From Candidatus Portnoybacteria bacterium CG_4_10_14_0_2_um_filter_44_20 (GTDB lineage: Bacteria; Patescibacteriota; Minisyncoccia; Portnoybacterales; GCA-002795985): a stretch of DNA of 8,801 nucleotides. Location of the stretch: positions 1-8,801 of the forward strand of contig PFOG01000191.1 of NCBI GenBank assembly GCA_002792395.1. Reading direction: 5' to 3'. The notes under the pieces are model-generated. The model had not been told where the DNA came from. It was given only the letters and a program-made list of their open reading frames with translations, and did not search any database. The translations under genes were made by a program, and so were the position numbers. Shown piece after piece: positions 1-6,424 of the stretch (positions within the stretch are counted from its first letter, which is position 1; each line of letters begins with the position of its first letter).

Positions 1-64
1 TCGAGAACTACTAAAACTACTTTCATTCTAATCCGCCACCCTCCGTTTAGTCAAATAAATACAA

Positions 65-87
65 AAGCCGGAGTTATTTTCCGGCTT
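65..87 (-). terminator. Intrinsic terminator of the DUF5662-type gene
   Basis: A 7-bp perfect stem (aagccgg / ccggctt, 65-71 with 81-87) closes a 9-nt loop. Read on the minus strand it starts 2 nt after the stop codon of the 90-545 gene and runs into a T-rich stretch (cttttgtatttatttg). The plus-strand tail is weaker, so leftward termination is the main reading. It could also serve a plus-strand gene entering from the left edge. Confidence 0.7.
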
Positions 88-89
88 AG

Positions 90-545
90 TTATTTAATGC
101 CAGTGCTGCCAAATAATTTATTCTCTACCCACTTCCGGGTATTCTCGTGCAACACCATCTTTTCTTTTTTCTTTCGATAGAAATTCCTTACTTCGAAATA
201 CCTATCGTTCTTTGGTGAAGGCTTGCCCCTTGCCTTGCCGGCGCCAACCCAATCGCAGAACATTTCGACATTATAAGGGTATTCCACTTCGCGCGCGCTG
301 CCGTCAGGCAAAAGCCAATACTGCCAATGATGTTTGCTCCTCGCTTTGTGGCAATTCCATGCCTGATCAAAAGATTCTTTATCTTTCCTGCCGTAATAAT
401 AATTCACACACGGCACAAACTGGCTTGGCAAAAATTTATCCCAATCATGCGCCAGGCCCCGCCAAATCAATCCCTCTCTGGCACACTCGGTCATCACATA
501 CCACTTATGCCATAAAAGGTGCCAGAAGTACCTTAAGTAGTCCAC
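90..545 (-). CDS. DUF5662 family protein (function unknown)
   Basis: A 151-aa soluble protein that I recognise as DUF5662-like from its motif order: HKWYV near residue 13, HDWDKF at 33-38, an H-x5-HHWQYW block at 66-77, DWVGAGKA at 98-105, and a tail with KMVLHENTRKWVE at 129-141. The conserved His, Asp and Lys residues suggest a metal-binding helical fold, but no biochemical role is established to my knowledge. The family turns up in phage and small bacterial genomes. The start is GTG at 543-545, supported by a strong Shine-Dalgarno AAGGAG (552-557, complement) with a 6-nt spacer. It has its own promoter and terminator, so it is a single-gene unit divergent from uvrB. Nothing in the sequence ties it to repair. 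The family call is fairly sure; function is open. Confidence 0.85.
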   Translation of the reverse strand: MDYLRYFWHLLWHKWYVMTECAREGLIWRGLAHDWDKFLPSQFVPCVNYYYGRKDKESFDQAWNCHKARSKHHWQYWLLPDGSAREVEYPYNVEMFCDWVGAGKARGKPSPKNDRYFEVRNFYRKKKEKMVLHENTRKWVENKLFGSTGIK

Positions 546-591
546 GCGAGTCTCCTTTTTTTAAAAAGCCACACATTCTTCTTTGATTAAG

Positions 592-620
592 ACAATAACA
601 TAATCATTAGAATAAGTCAA
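592..620 (-). promoter_or_regulatory. Sigma70-type promoter of the DUF5662-type gene
   Basis: On the minus strand, TTGACT (615-620) and TATTGT (592-597) are separated by 17 nt, and TG one base before the -10 gives an extended -10. The predicted start is near 585, leaving a leader of about 40 nt with the AAGGAG ribosome site. Confidence 0.6.
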
Positions 621-626
621 AAAAAA

Positions 627-655
627 TTGTGCTGTTTTATTCTTTCTGTTATATT
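627..655 (+). promoter_or_regulatory. Sigma70-type promoter facing uvrB
   Basis: TTGTGC (627-632) and TATATT (650-655) are 17 nt apart, and TGT just before the -10 box makes an extended -10. The predicted start is near 662, about 170 nt before the uvrB ATG. It is divergent from the 592-620 promoter, and only a short A/T tract lies between the two -35 boxes. I found no better promoter between here and uvrB. Confidence 0.45.
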
Positions 656-673
656 GTAGATACAAAATTAGAT

Positions 674-713
674 AACCATCCCCCATATCTCCGAAGCGGG
701 GGCGGTTTTCGTT
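674..713 (+). terminator. Terminator-like hairpin in the uvrB leader
   Basis: The stem pairs AACC-AT-CCCCC (674-684) with GGGGG-C-GGTT (698-707), and TTTTCGTT follows (706-713). It lies only about 12 nt after the predicted start at 662. If it terminates, the promoter yields an RNA of roughly 50 nt, and uvrB depends on read-through or antitermination. It could instead be an insulator between the divergent units. The role is inferred. Confidence 0.45.
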
Positions 714-714
714 A

Positions 715-828
715 GTTACAGACTATAAATCAGTACAGAAATACAGATTTCTCGATTTCTTGCACGGTTGCGGTGATATTATGAATCATACCGGATCTGT
801 ATATCTGTAAATGTCTGTAGTTTGTAAC
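715..828. repeat. 36-bp imperfect inverted repeat abutting the uvrB start
   Basis: The arms at 715-750 and 793-828 match at 26 of 36 positions by eye. The outer ten bases (gttacagact / gttacaaact) and an inner ten (acagaaatac / acagatatac) are nearly identical; the middle is diverged. Each arm carries three ACAG/CTGT tetramers (718, 735, 743; 797, 805, 815). The 42-bp centre holds a small TATGA-A-TCATA palindrome. The right arm ends two bases before the uvrB ATG. Possible roles are an operator, an mRNA hairpin or a remnant of a small mobile palindrome. Confidence 0.7.
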
Positions 829-830
829 TC

Positions 831-2654
831 ATGTTCAAACTCACCTCAAAATTCAAACCCGCCGGCGACCAACCGAAGGCCATAAAAAAACTAATCAGCG
901 GTCTGGATAAAGATTGCCGCTTTCAAACATTGAGGGGCGTCACCGGCTCAGGAAAGACTTTTGCCATGGCAAATGTTTTGGCTTCCTACAAAAAGCCGGT
1001 TTTGGTTATTTCGCCCAACAAGGCGCTGGCCGCCCAACTTTATCACGAATATAAAAACTTCTTTAAAAATAATACGGTTTGTTATTTTGTTTCTTATTAT
1101 GACTACTACCAGCCGGAGGCCTATATTCCCATCACCGACACTTACATAGAAAAAGAAGCAATGATTAATGAAGAAATCGACCGCTTAAGACACCAAGCAA
1201 CCTCCGCCCTGATGCGCAAAAAAGATGTGATTGTTGTTGCTTCCGTATCTTGCATTTATAATCTGGGCGTTCCCTCAAACTATTTTCAGTCGGCTATTCA
1301 TCTAGAACTTGGCAAGCCAATAACAAGAGAGGATTTAATCAGACAAATGATAAAAATCCATTTCGAACGAACGAATACAGAAGTAAAACGAGGCTATTTC
1401 CGGGTACGAGGCGACGTTTTTGAGCTGATACCCGCTTCGGGCGAAGTAATCAACAGAATAGAACTGAAGGACCAGAAAATTTCCGAACTCGCCATCGTTG
1501 ACTCCGCCACCAGAAGAATCACGCAACAGCTCAAAGAATTGGCGATTTTTCCGATCAAACATTTTGTCACTACTGAACCAGAAAGAGAAAGAGCGATCAA
1601 AGACATCTCGACAGAATCAAAAGCCCGGGTTAAATTTTTTGAAAAAAGAGGCCGGTTTCTGGACGCGGAGAGAATTCTGCGCAGAACAAAAAACGACCTG
1701 TCTATGATAAAAACTTTGGGCTACTGTCACGGAATAGAAAATTACTCACGCCACCTAGTAGGAAAATTGCCGGGGGAACCACCCGATACGCTTTTATCGT
1801 ACTTTCCGTGGCGCGACGGGAAACCTGATTTCCTGACTATTATCGATGAATCACACATCGCTGTCCCGCAAATCAGAGGAATGTTCGAGGGAGACAAGTC
1901 AAGAAAAGGAACCCTGATAGAATATGGATTCCGCCTGCCCTCGGCGTTGGATAACCGCCCGCTCAAATTCAACGAGTTTCTGGAAAGAACCGATAAAATT
2001 ATTTTTACCTCGGCCACGCCGGGACCCTACGAACTGCAAAACTCGAAGCAAATCACGGAAATGGTAATCCGGCCAACTTATTTGGCTGATCCGGAAATAG
2101 AAATCCGACCGGTCTTTGACAAAAAGAAAAACCGAAGCCAGATTGATGACATTATTGAAGAAATAAATAAACTTGCTAAAAAGAATGAGAGAATGATTGT
2201 TAACACCTTAACAAAAAAAACGGCCGAGGAACTGTCCGACTTCTTAATCAGCAAAAAAATTAAGGCGCAATTTATGCATTCCGAGACAAAAACCCTGGAA
2301 CGGACAAAAATTCTGACGGATTTTCGAAGAGGCGTTTACGATGTTTTAGTCGGAGTTAATCTCTTGCGCGAAGGCTTGGACTTACCGGAAGTCAGCACGG
2401 TCGCGATTCTAGACGCGGACCGGGAAGGATTTTTGCGCAGTGAAACTTCCCTAATTCAATTGATGGGCCGCGCGGCCAGAAATGTACGGGGAAAAATCGT
2501 TTTGTATGCCGACGTGATGACCAGCTCGATAAAAAATGCCGTTCGCCACGCTGACCGAATCCGCCAGATTCAGCTCGCCCACAATAAAAAACGCGGCTTA
2601 ACGCCGAGAGGAATTAAAAAAGAGGTAGAAGAATTAATTAAAATCGGAGAATAA
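831..2654 (+). CDS. uvrB: UvrABC excision nuclease subunit B, lacking the C-terminal UVR domain
   Basis: UvrB is the damage-verifying helicase-like subunit of cytoplasmic nucleotide excision repair: UvrA loads it on DNA and it recruits UvrC. Seen here: Walker A GVTGSGKT at residues 36-43; the beta-hairpin region at about 88-124 (FVSYYDYYQPEAY, then YIEKEAMINEEIDRLRHQAT); GIENYSRHL at 301-309; the Walker B/DE-SH motif TIIDESH at 336-342; YGFRLPSALDNRPL near 365; LLREGLDLPEVS near 511; and motif VI QLMGRAARNVRGK at 543-555. The ATG at 831 is fixed by an in-frame TAA at 825-827. No Shine-Dalgarno is visible. At 607 aa it is about 60 aa shorter than E. coli UvrB and stops just after the GLTPRGIKKEVEELIKIG segment, so the UVR domain that binds UvrC is absent. 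Only 29 nt separate the stop from the downstream hairpin, so no frameshifted remnant could fit there. Identity is certain; the functional effect of the truncation is inferred. Confidence 0.97.
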   Translation: MFKLTSKFKPAGDQPKAIKKLISGLDKDCRFQTLRGVTGSGKTFAMANVLASYKKPVLVISPNKALAAQLYHEYKNFFKNNTVCYFVSYYDYYQPEAYIPITDTYIEKEAMINEEIDRLRHQATSALMRKKDVIVVASVSCIYNLGVPSNYFQSAIHLELGKPITREDLIRQMIKIHFERTNTEVKRGYFRVRGDVFELIPASGEVINRIELKDQKISELAIVDSATRRITQQLKELAIFPIKHFVTTEPERERAIKDISTESKARVKFFEKRGRFLDAERILRRTKNDLSMIKTLGYCHGIENYSRHLVGKLPGEPPDTLLSYFPWRDGKPDFLTIIDESHIAVPQIRGMFEGDKSRKGTLIEYGFRLPSALDNRPLKFNEFLERTDKIIFTSATPGPYELQNSKQITEMVIRPTYLADPEIEIRPVFDKKKNRSQIDDIIEEINKLAKKNERMIVNTLTKKTAEELSDFLISKKIKAQFMHSETKTLERTKILTDFRRGVYDVLVGVNLLREGLDLPEVSTVAILDADREGFLRSETSLIQLMGRAARNVRGKIVLYADVMTSSIKNAVRHADRIRQIQLAHNKKRGLTPRGIKKEVEELIKIGE

Positions 2655-2683
2655 TCACCTATAACTGTTTCAGAAATGAAAAT

Positions 2684-2704
2684 GCCGCTTCGGTTTGAAA
2701 CGGC
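2684..2704. terminator. Bidirectional terminator between uvrB and the small membrane gene
   Basis: GCCG-C-TTC pairs with GAA-A-CGGC (one C/A mismatch) around a GGTTT loop. It begins 29 nt after the uvrB stop and directly abuts the stop codon of the convergent minus-strand gene. The minus-strand tail (attttcatttctg) is the more T-rich, so it mainly suits the leftward gene, but it may also end uvrB transcripts. Confidence 0.6.
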
Positions 2705-3067
2705 TTAGATTACGAACTTGTGCAAAAAAAGATAAAAAACCAGACTGACAATATTGATGCAAAAACCCGGCAACAAAACGAACCAAAGGGATTCGGCGAT
2801 GGTCCACCCCAAGATCAATCCCCCGAAAACCGGCATGAGCGGAACCGCGACGGAAAAAGATAGAAGCAGTTTATATTCATACTTGCCCTTTTCCACGAAA
2901 GACCCAAGCCAGACTACTTTCATCCGGTTGAACAAAGATCTCGTTTCGCCATAAAAAGATCGCGCTAAAATAGCAGCTATTATGACAAACCCGAGCCAGC
3001 CCAACCCTCCGTATCCCAAAACAAAAGCGCACAACCAGATTCCCAGCAAAGGCCTGATTATATACAC
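2705..3067 (-). CDS. Small multi-pass membrane protein of unknown function
   Basis: A 120-aa, very hydrophobic protein. I do not recognise a family. Likely membrane segments by eye: one long or two short ones in residues 5-37 (glycine-rich LGYGGLGWLGF in the middle), then about 68-88 and 91-114, giving three or four spans. A charged stretch lies between (RSFYGETRSLFNRMK, and EKGKYEYK near 59-66). There is no cleavable signal peptide or catalytic motif. The start is GTG at 3065-3067 with a TGAGGT ribosome site (GAGGT at 3073-3077, complement) 5 nt upstream. It has its own terminator and a possible promoter, so it is an independent unit between uvrB and uvrA on the opposite strand. I infer no repair role. 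Coding is supported by the ribosome site and coherent hydrophobic pattern. Confidence 0.75.
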   Translation of the reverse strand: MYIIRPLLGIWLCAFVLGYGGLGWLGFVIIAAILARSFYGETRSLFNRMKVVWLGSFVEKGKYEYKLLLSFSVAVPLMPVFGGLILGWTIAESLWFVLLPGFCINIVSLVFYLFLHKFVI

Positions 3068-3100
3068 GTTTTACCTCACCCCATCAAAGTACTTTATCTA

Positions 3101-3129
3101 AAGGTATTAAAAATTTCTTGCGATGTCAA
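3101..3129 (-). promoter_or_regulatory. Possible promoter of the small membrane gene
   Basis: A perfect TTGACA -35 (3124-3129, complement) is followed after 17 nt by TACCTT (3101-3106), a weak -10. It sits just downstream of the terminator of the preceding minus-strand gene and about 35 nt from the GTG start, a sensible place. Confidence is limited by the poor -10. Confidence 0.35.
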
Positions 3130-3138
3130 ACACCAATG

Positions 3139-3163
3139 AAAAAGCTGTCCCCGAAAGGACAGC
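3139..3163 (-). terminator. Intrinsic terminator of the 109-aa gene
   Basis: A 7-bp perfect stem GCTGTCC / GGACAGC (3144-3150 with 3157-3163) closes a 6-nt loop. On the minus strand it is followed at once by TTTTT (3139-3143) and CATT. It lies about 55 nt past the stop codon of the 3217-3546 gene and has no T tail on the plus strand, so it is directional. Confidence 0.8.
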
Positions 3164-3216
3164 GATAGAAAATTTCTCTTCCGCCAATTAGCTTTTATGA
3201 AATATCCGCCTAAATC

Positions 3217-3546
3217 TTAATTTATCCGTTCCGTCCAGGGAATTATCTCTATTACCCGGCAATTGAAAGTGGCTATTTCTTTGTGCCAGTCGCAGACGGC
3301 GGGAAAGAAAAATTTTCCCATCTCCGTTTCGACAACCACAGGCTTGCCTCGGCCGTGAACGGTAAAACTATCAACTTTTATTTCTTTCATGTCCTGCGCC
3401 GAACCGACATAAGCTTTCTTTTCGCCAGATTCCAACGAGAAAATGATAAAAAATCGTTCTTTATCGATCTTGCCGAAAAATTCCACAATGCAATTATCCG
3501 GCAAACCGGACACTACAAACCTATATGAGTCACAGTAGATTCTCAT
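3217..3546 (-). CDS. Hypothetical protein, probably beta-rich, unrecognised
   Basis: A 109-aa protein that I cannot place. It has alternating hydrophobic strands (YRFVVSG, CIVEFFGKI, RFFIIFSL, KKAYVGSA, KPVVVETE, KFFFPAV, RVIEIIP), suggesting a small beta-barrel or sandwich. There is no signal peptide or membrane span. Four cysteines (about 5, 19, 85, 96) and a CDWH at 85-88 are present but do not form a known metal motif. The start is ATG at 3544-3546, preceded by a purine-rich AGGGGGG (3555-3561, complement) about 8 nt upstream. A clear terminator follows. It is divergent from uvrA, sharing the 3547-3706 gap, in which I see no convincing promoter in either direction. Coding is supported by the start signals, terminator and strand-like pattern. 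Confidence 0.7.
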   Translation of the reverse strand: MRIYCDSYRFVVSGLPDNCIVEFFGKIDKERFFIIFSLESGEKKAYVGSAQDMKEIKVDSFTVHGRGKPVVVETEMGKFFFPAVCDWHKEIATFNCRVIEIIPWTERIN

Positions 3547-3706
3547 GAGACCATCCCCCCTCGTTTCCCACCCCTTACGGGCAATTTGTGACTTTAAAAG
3601 AACATCAAAATTTCAGAATCCGCCCATCTTTGCTTCCATCTACCGACTGGTAACCACCCTAAAGACGGCGAAGCACTTTTGTAAAATAATATCATACATA
3701 ATAAAA

Positions 3707-6295
3707 ATGTCAATGCGAGAAGATAAAATTATCATTAAGGGCGCTCGAGTCCATAACTTGAAAAATGTCAGCCTCGAGCTGCCGAAAAATAAATTGATTA
3801 CCTTCACCGGCGTATCGGGAAGCGGCAAGTCGTCGCTGGCTTTTGATACAATTTTTGCTGAAGGACAAAGACGCTACATCGAGTCCCTCTCACCCTACGC
3901 CCGCCAGTTTTTGGGGCAAATGGACAAACCGGATGTCGACAGCATCGAAGGTTTGTCGCCAGCCATTTCCATCAGCCAAAAAGCGCTTTCCCGCAATCCG
4001 CGCTCAACGGTCGCCACCATGACTGAAATCTATGATTATCTCCGCGTCTTATTCGCCAGAATCGGAAAACCATATTGTCCAACCTGCGGCCGGGAAATTA
4101 AGCGCCTGACAATCGATGAAATGTTTAATCTGGTAACCCAAAAAGCCAAAGAACTAAAAGCCGAATATTTAATGATATTTTCTCCGGTTGTTCGCGGCCG
4201 GAAAGGAGAATACTATCAGCTTCTGTATGATTTTCTGCAAAAAGGCTTCTCCGAGGCGCGAATAGACGGAAAAATACATTCCCTGCACGATAAAATAGTC
4301 CTCTCACGCTATAAAGCGCACGATATTGATATTGTCATCGACAAAGTAATACCCACCGACGAAAGCCGGCTTTTCGAGGCGCTTGAAAACGCGCTGGATT
4401 ACAGCAAGGGATTGGTTATTGCTACTTTCACGTTAGAATCAAGCGCGCTGAAGCCGAGGACAGACCTCGGCAAAATGCCGAGGTCTGTCCTCGGCGGACA
4501 ACAATATGAAATCCTCCTCTCTTCCCGCCTTTCCTGCCCCATCGATGGTTTCTCTTTCAGCGAAATAGAACCAAGAACATTCTCTTTTAACAGCCCTTAC
4601 GGCGCCTGCGAAGCTTGTCACGGCCTGGGAAAAGAAAGCTTGTTCTCCGATGAGCCGTGCGTAATTTGCCATGGTAAACGCCTCAAGCCAGAAGCGCTGT
4701 CCGTGAAGATACACCAGAAAAACATCAACGAAATCGTTTCGTTAACCATTGAAGACTGCTACGAATTTTTTATCGCCTTTGAAGAAAAATTGGCCGAGAA
4801 AGAAAAAATACTCTCGCGCGGCCTAACTAAAGAAATTATCTCAAGATTGGGATTTTTACTGGAAGTCGGCCTGGATTACATAGCCCTTAGCCGGGAAGCA
4901 TCAACCCTTTCCGGCGGCGAAGCGCAAAGAATGCGCCTGTCAAGCCAGATCGGCTCCATGCTTTCCAATACGCTCTATGTTTTAGATGAACCGACCATCG
5001 GTCTGCACGAAAGAGACACGGAAAAGCTGTTGAAGACGCTTAGAGGACTGCAAGACCTGAATAATACAATTATTATCGTTGAACACGAAGAAAGAATGAT
5101 TAAAGAATCCGATTATTTGGTAGACTTGGGGCCGGGCGCCGGCATTGAGGGCGGAGAAATCGTGGCGGCTGGTGAAACGAAAGAATTGATCAAAGACAAA
5201 AAACAGAAATCCTTAACCCTGGATTATCTTCGGAAAGACCGGCAGATAGAGATTCCCCCTCGGCGCACAAAAATAACGGAAAAATTAAAAATCATCGGCG
5301 CGCGGAAGAACAACTTAAAAAATATCGACGTGGAGATCCCTTTGCGCAAACTAATTTGCATAACCGGCGTTTCCGGCAGCGGAAAATCCAGCCTCTTTGA
5401 AACGCTTTATAAAAACGCGGTCAGATTAATTTACAGGATACCGGAGCCACTCGAAAACGTCTCTAAGCTTTTAGGCACCGAATACATCAGGCGCATTGTG
5501 GAAATAAGCCAATCGCCGATCGGCCGAACCCCACGCTCTAATCCGGCCACCTACACAGGTATCTGGACACCGATCAGGGATTTCTATACCTCCCTGGAAG
5601 ACGCCCGCGCCCGGGGCTACGGCAAAAGCCGATTTTCTTTCAATGTTAAGGGCGGCCGCTGTGAGGCCTGCCAAGGAGCCGGCTATAATCTTGTTGAAAT
5701 GCACTTCCTTCCGCCAGTCTTAATTCAGTGCGAAGTCTGCAGGGGCAAAAGATTCAACAAGGAAACATTGGAAGTAAAATATGAACCCCATACAAGCGCA
5801 AGCGCTATACGGGGCAAGGGAAAGAACATTGCCGACATCTTAGACTTAACCGCCACCGAAGCGCTGGATTTTTTCAAAGATATCTATCCGGTTGCCGAAA
5901 AACTAAAAGTCTTGGAGGATATCGGTTTGGGCTATATCAAGCTCGGACAAAGCGCCACCACCCTATCTGGCGGCGAAGCGCAGAGGGTCAAATTAGCAAA
6001 AGAGCTTTCCGAACACGCCACAAAAACCGTTTATCTCCTTGATGAACCAACAGTTGGCTTGCACTATCACGACGTTGAACTTCTGATCGCAATCCTGCAA
6101 AAACTGATCGAACGCCAAAACACCGTCATCCTCATTGAACATAACCTGGAACTGATCAAAGTCTGCGACCACATTATTGACCTGGGTCCGGAGGGCGGCG
6201 ACAAGGGCGGGAAGGTCGTGGCCACCGGCCGGCCGGAAGAAATCGCGCGAAACAAAAATTCGTACACCGGACAATATTTGAAAAAAGTGTTATAA
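3707..6295 (+). CDS. uvrA: UvrABC excision nuclease ATPase subunit A, lacking the insertion domain
   Basis: UvrA is the dimeric ABC-type ATPase that finds DNA lesions and hands DNA to UvrB. With the start at ATG 3707 (MSMREDKIIIKGARVHNLKN is the family N-terminus) it has 862 aa, against about 940 in E. coli. Seen: Walker A GVSGSGKS at 35-42 and 554-561; LSGGEAQR at 401-408 and 753-760; LDEPT at 426-430 and 778-782; a complete UvrB-binding region at about 122-245; zinc ligands C652, C655, C675 and C678. In the first half GACEACHGLG (C301, C304) is followed after only 13 residues by CVIC (C318, C321), where usual UvrA carries a domain of roughly 100 aa, so the insertion domain is missing. The usual CPxCG pair before it reads CPIDG (C277, D280). 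Two palindromes interrupt the gene in frame (residues about 245-264 and 692-702). An upstream open extension to 3545 has no family similarity, and no Shine-Dalgarno is visible. Confidence 0.97.
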   Translation: MSMREDKIIIKGARVHNLKNVSLELPKNKLITFTGVSGSGKSSLAFDTIFAEGQRRYIESLSPYARQFLGQMDKPDVDSIEGLSPAISISQKALSRNPRSTVATMTEIYDYLRVLFARIGKPYCPTCGREIKRLTIDEMFNLVTQKAKELKAEYLMIFSPVVRGRKGEYYQLLYDFLQKGFSEARIDGKIHSLHDKIVLSRYKAHDIDIVIDKVIPTDESRLFEALENALDYSKGLVIATFTLESSALKPRTDLGKMPRSVLGGQQYEILLSSRLSCPIDGFSFSEIEPRTFSFNSPYGACEACHGLGKESLFSDEPCVICHGKRLKPEALSVKIHQKNINEIVSLTIEDCYEFFIAFEEKLAEKEKILSRGLTKEIISRLGFLLEVGLDYIALSREASTLSGGEAQRMRLSSQIGSMLSNTLYVLDEPTIGLHERDTEKLLKTLRGLQDLNNTIIIVEHEERMIKESDYLVDLGPGAGIEGGEIVAAGETKELIKDKKQKSLTLDYLRKDRQIEIPPRRTKITEKLKIIGARKNNLKNIDVEIPLRKLICITGVSGSGKSSLFETLYKNAVRLIYRIPEPLENVSKLLGTEYIRRIVEISQSPIGRTPRSNPATYTGIWTPIRDFYTSLEDARARGYGKSRFSFNVKGGRCEACQGAGYNLVEMHFLPPVLIQCEVCRGKRFNKETLEVKYEPHTSASAIRGKGKNIADILDLTATEALDFFKDIYPVAEKLKVLEDIGLGYIKLGQSATTLSGGEAQRVKLAKELSEHATKTVYLLDEPTVGLHYHDVELLIAILQKLIERQNTVILIEHNLELIKVCDHIIDLGPEGGDKGGKVVATGRPEEIARNKNSYTGQYLKKVL
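4453..4495. repeat. Perfect 19-bp palindrome inserted in frame in uvrA
   Basis: The arm gccgaggacagacctcggc (4453-4471) is repeated exactly in reverse complement at 4477-4495 around the 5-nt loop aaaat. It encodes part of LKPRTDLGKMPRSVLGG, between the UvrB-binding region and CPIDG, where other UvrA proteins have only a short linker. It looks like a mobile or spreading palindrome tolerated by the reading frame. Confidence 0.85.
5786..5814. repeat. Degenerate palindrome inserted in frame in uvrA
   Basis: CCCC (5786-5789) pairs with GGGG (5811-5814), and AGCGC with GCGCT on either side of AA, with matching ATA steps between. It codes for EPHTSASAIRG, inserted between LEVKY and KGKNIADILDL, which are adjacent in standard UvrA. 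The shape suggests a decayed longer perfect palindrome. Confidence 0.6.
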
Positions 6296-6301
6296 AAAGG
6301 T

Positions 6302-6412
6302 CGTCGATCGGCCACGGTAACGATGCCCATTTCGTTAGGCGTCAGGCGGCAACGAGAAGACGAGACGATAGACACAACCGCCAGACGTAACGGGCCTCAT
6401 GGCCGATTAACG
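6302..6412. repeat. Large imperfect palindrome filling the uvrA-uvrC gap
   Basis: The outer arms 6302-6314 and 6400-6412 match at 11 of 13 bases (cgtcgatcggcca / cgttaatcggcca). Inner arms 6333-6349 and 6378-6392 pair as CGTTA-gg-CGTC-a-GGCGG with CCGCC-a-GACG-TAACG. A side hairpin TAACGA / TCGTTA (6318-6323, 6332-6337) and ggcc-tcat-ggcc (6393-6404) compete with these. It lies between the uvrA stop and uvrC start, with no T tract after it, so it is more likely an RNA structure or inserted palindrome than a terminator. Confidence 0.65.
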
Positions 6413-6424
6413 CTAAACGATTCC

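Noticed and set aside
2..31. Open stretch RELLKLLSF then TAA at the left edge, possible end of a plus-strand gene
   Set aside because: Only nine codons are visible and nothing identifies them; a terminator at 65-87 is compatible but not proof.
212..586. 124-codon plus-strand open frame opposite the DUF5662-type gene
   Set aside because: It is antisense to a recognised protein, has no ribosome site and looks low in real protein character.
715..828. LexA/SOS box upstream of uvrB
   Set aside because: CTGT and ACAG tetramers are present, but never as CTGT-N8-ACAG, and no Gram-positive type CGAAC-N4-GTTCG site is seen.
2655..2704. UVR domain of UvrB lost by a frameshift and still encoded downstream
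   Set aside because: Only 29 nt separate the stop from the hairpin and the next gene begins at 2705, so there is no room for the domain.
3545..3706. 54-residue N-terminal extension of uvrA
   Set aside because: The extension has no UvrA similarity and overlaps the start of the minus-strand 109-aa gene; the family N-terminus begins at the Met at 3707.
6323..6424. 34-residue N-terminal extension of uvrC
   Set aside because: It is encoded by the palindrome in the gap and has no family similarity; MNKINLKKFPLSPGVY is the expected UvrC start.
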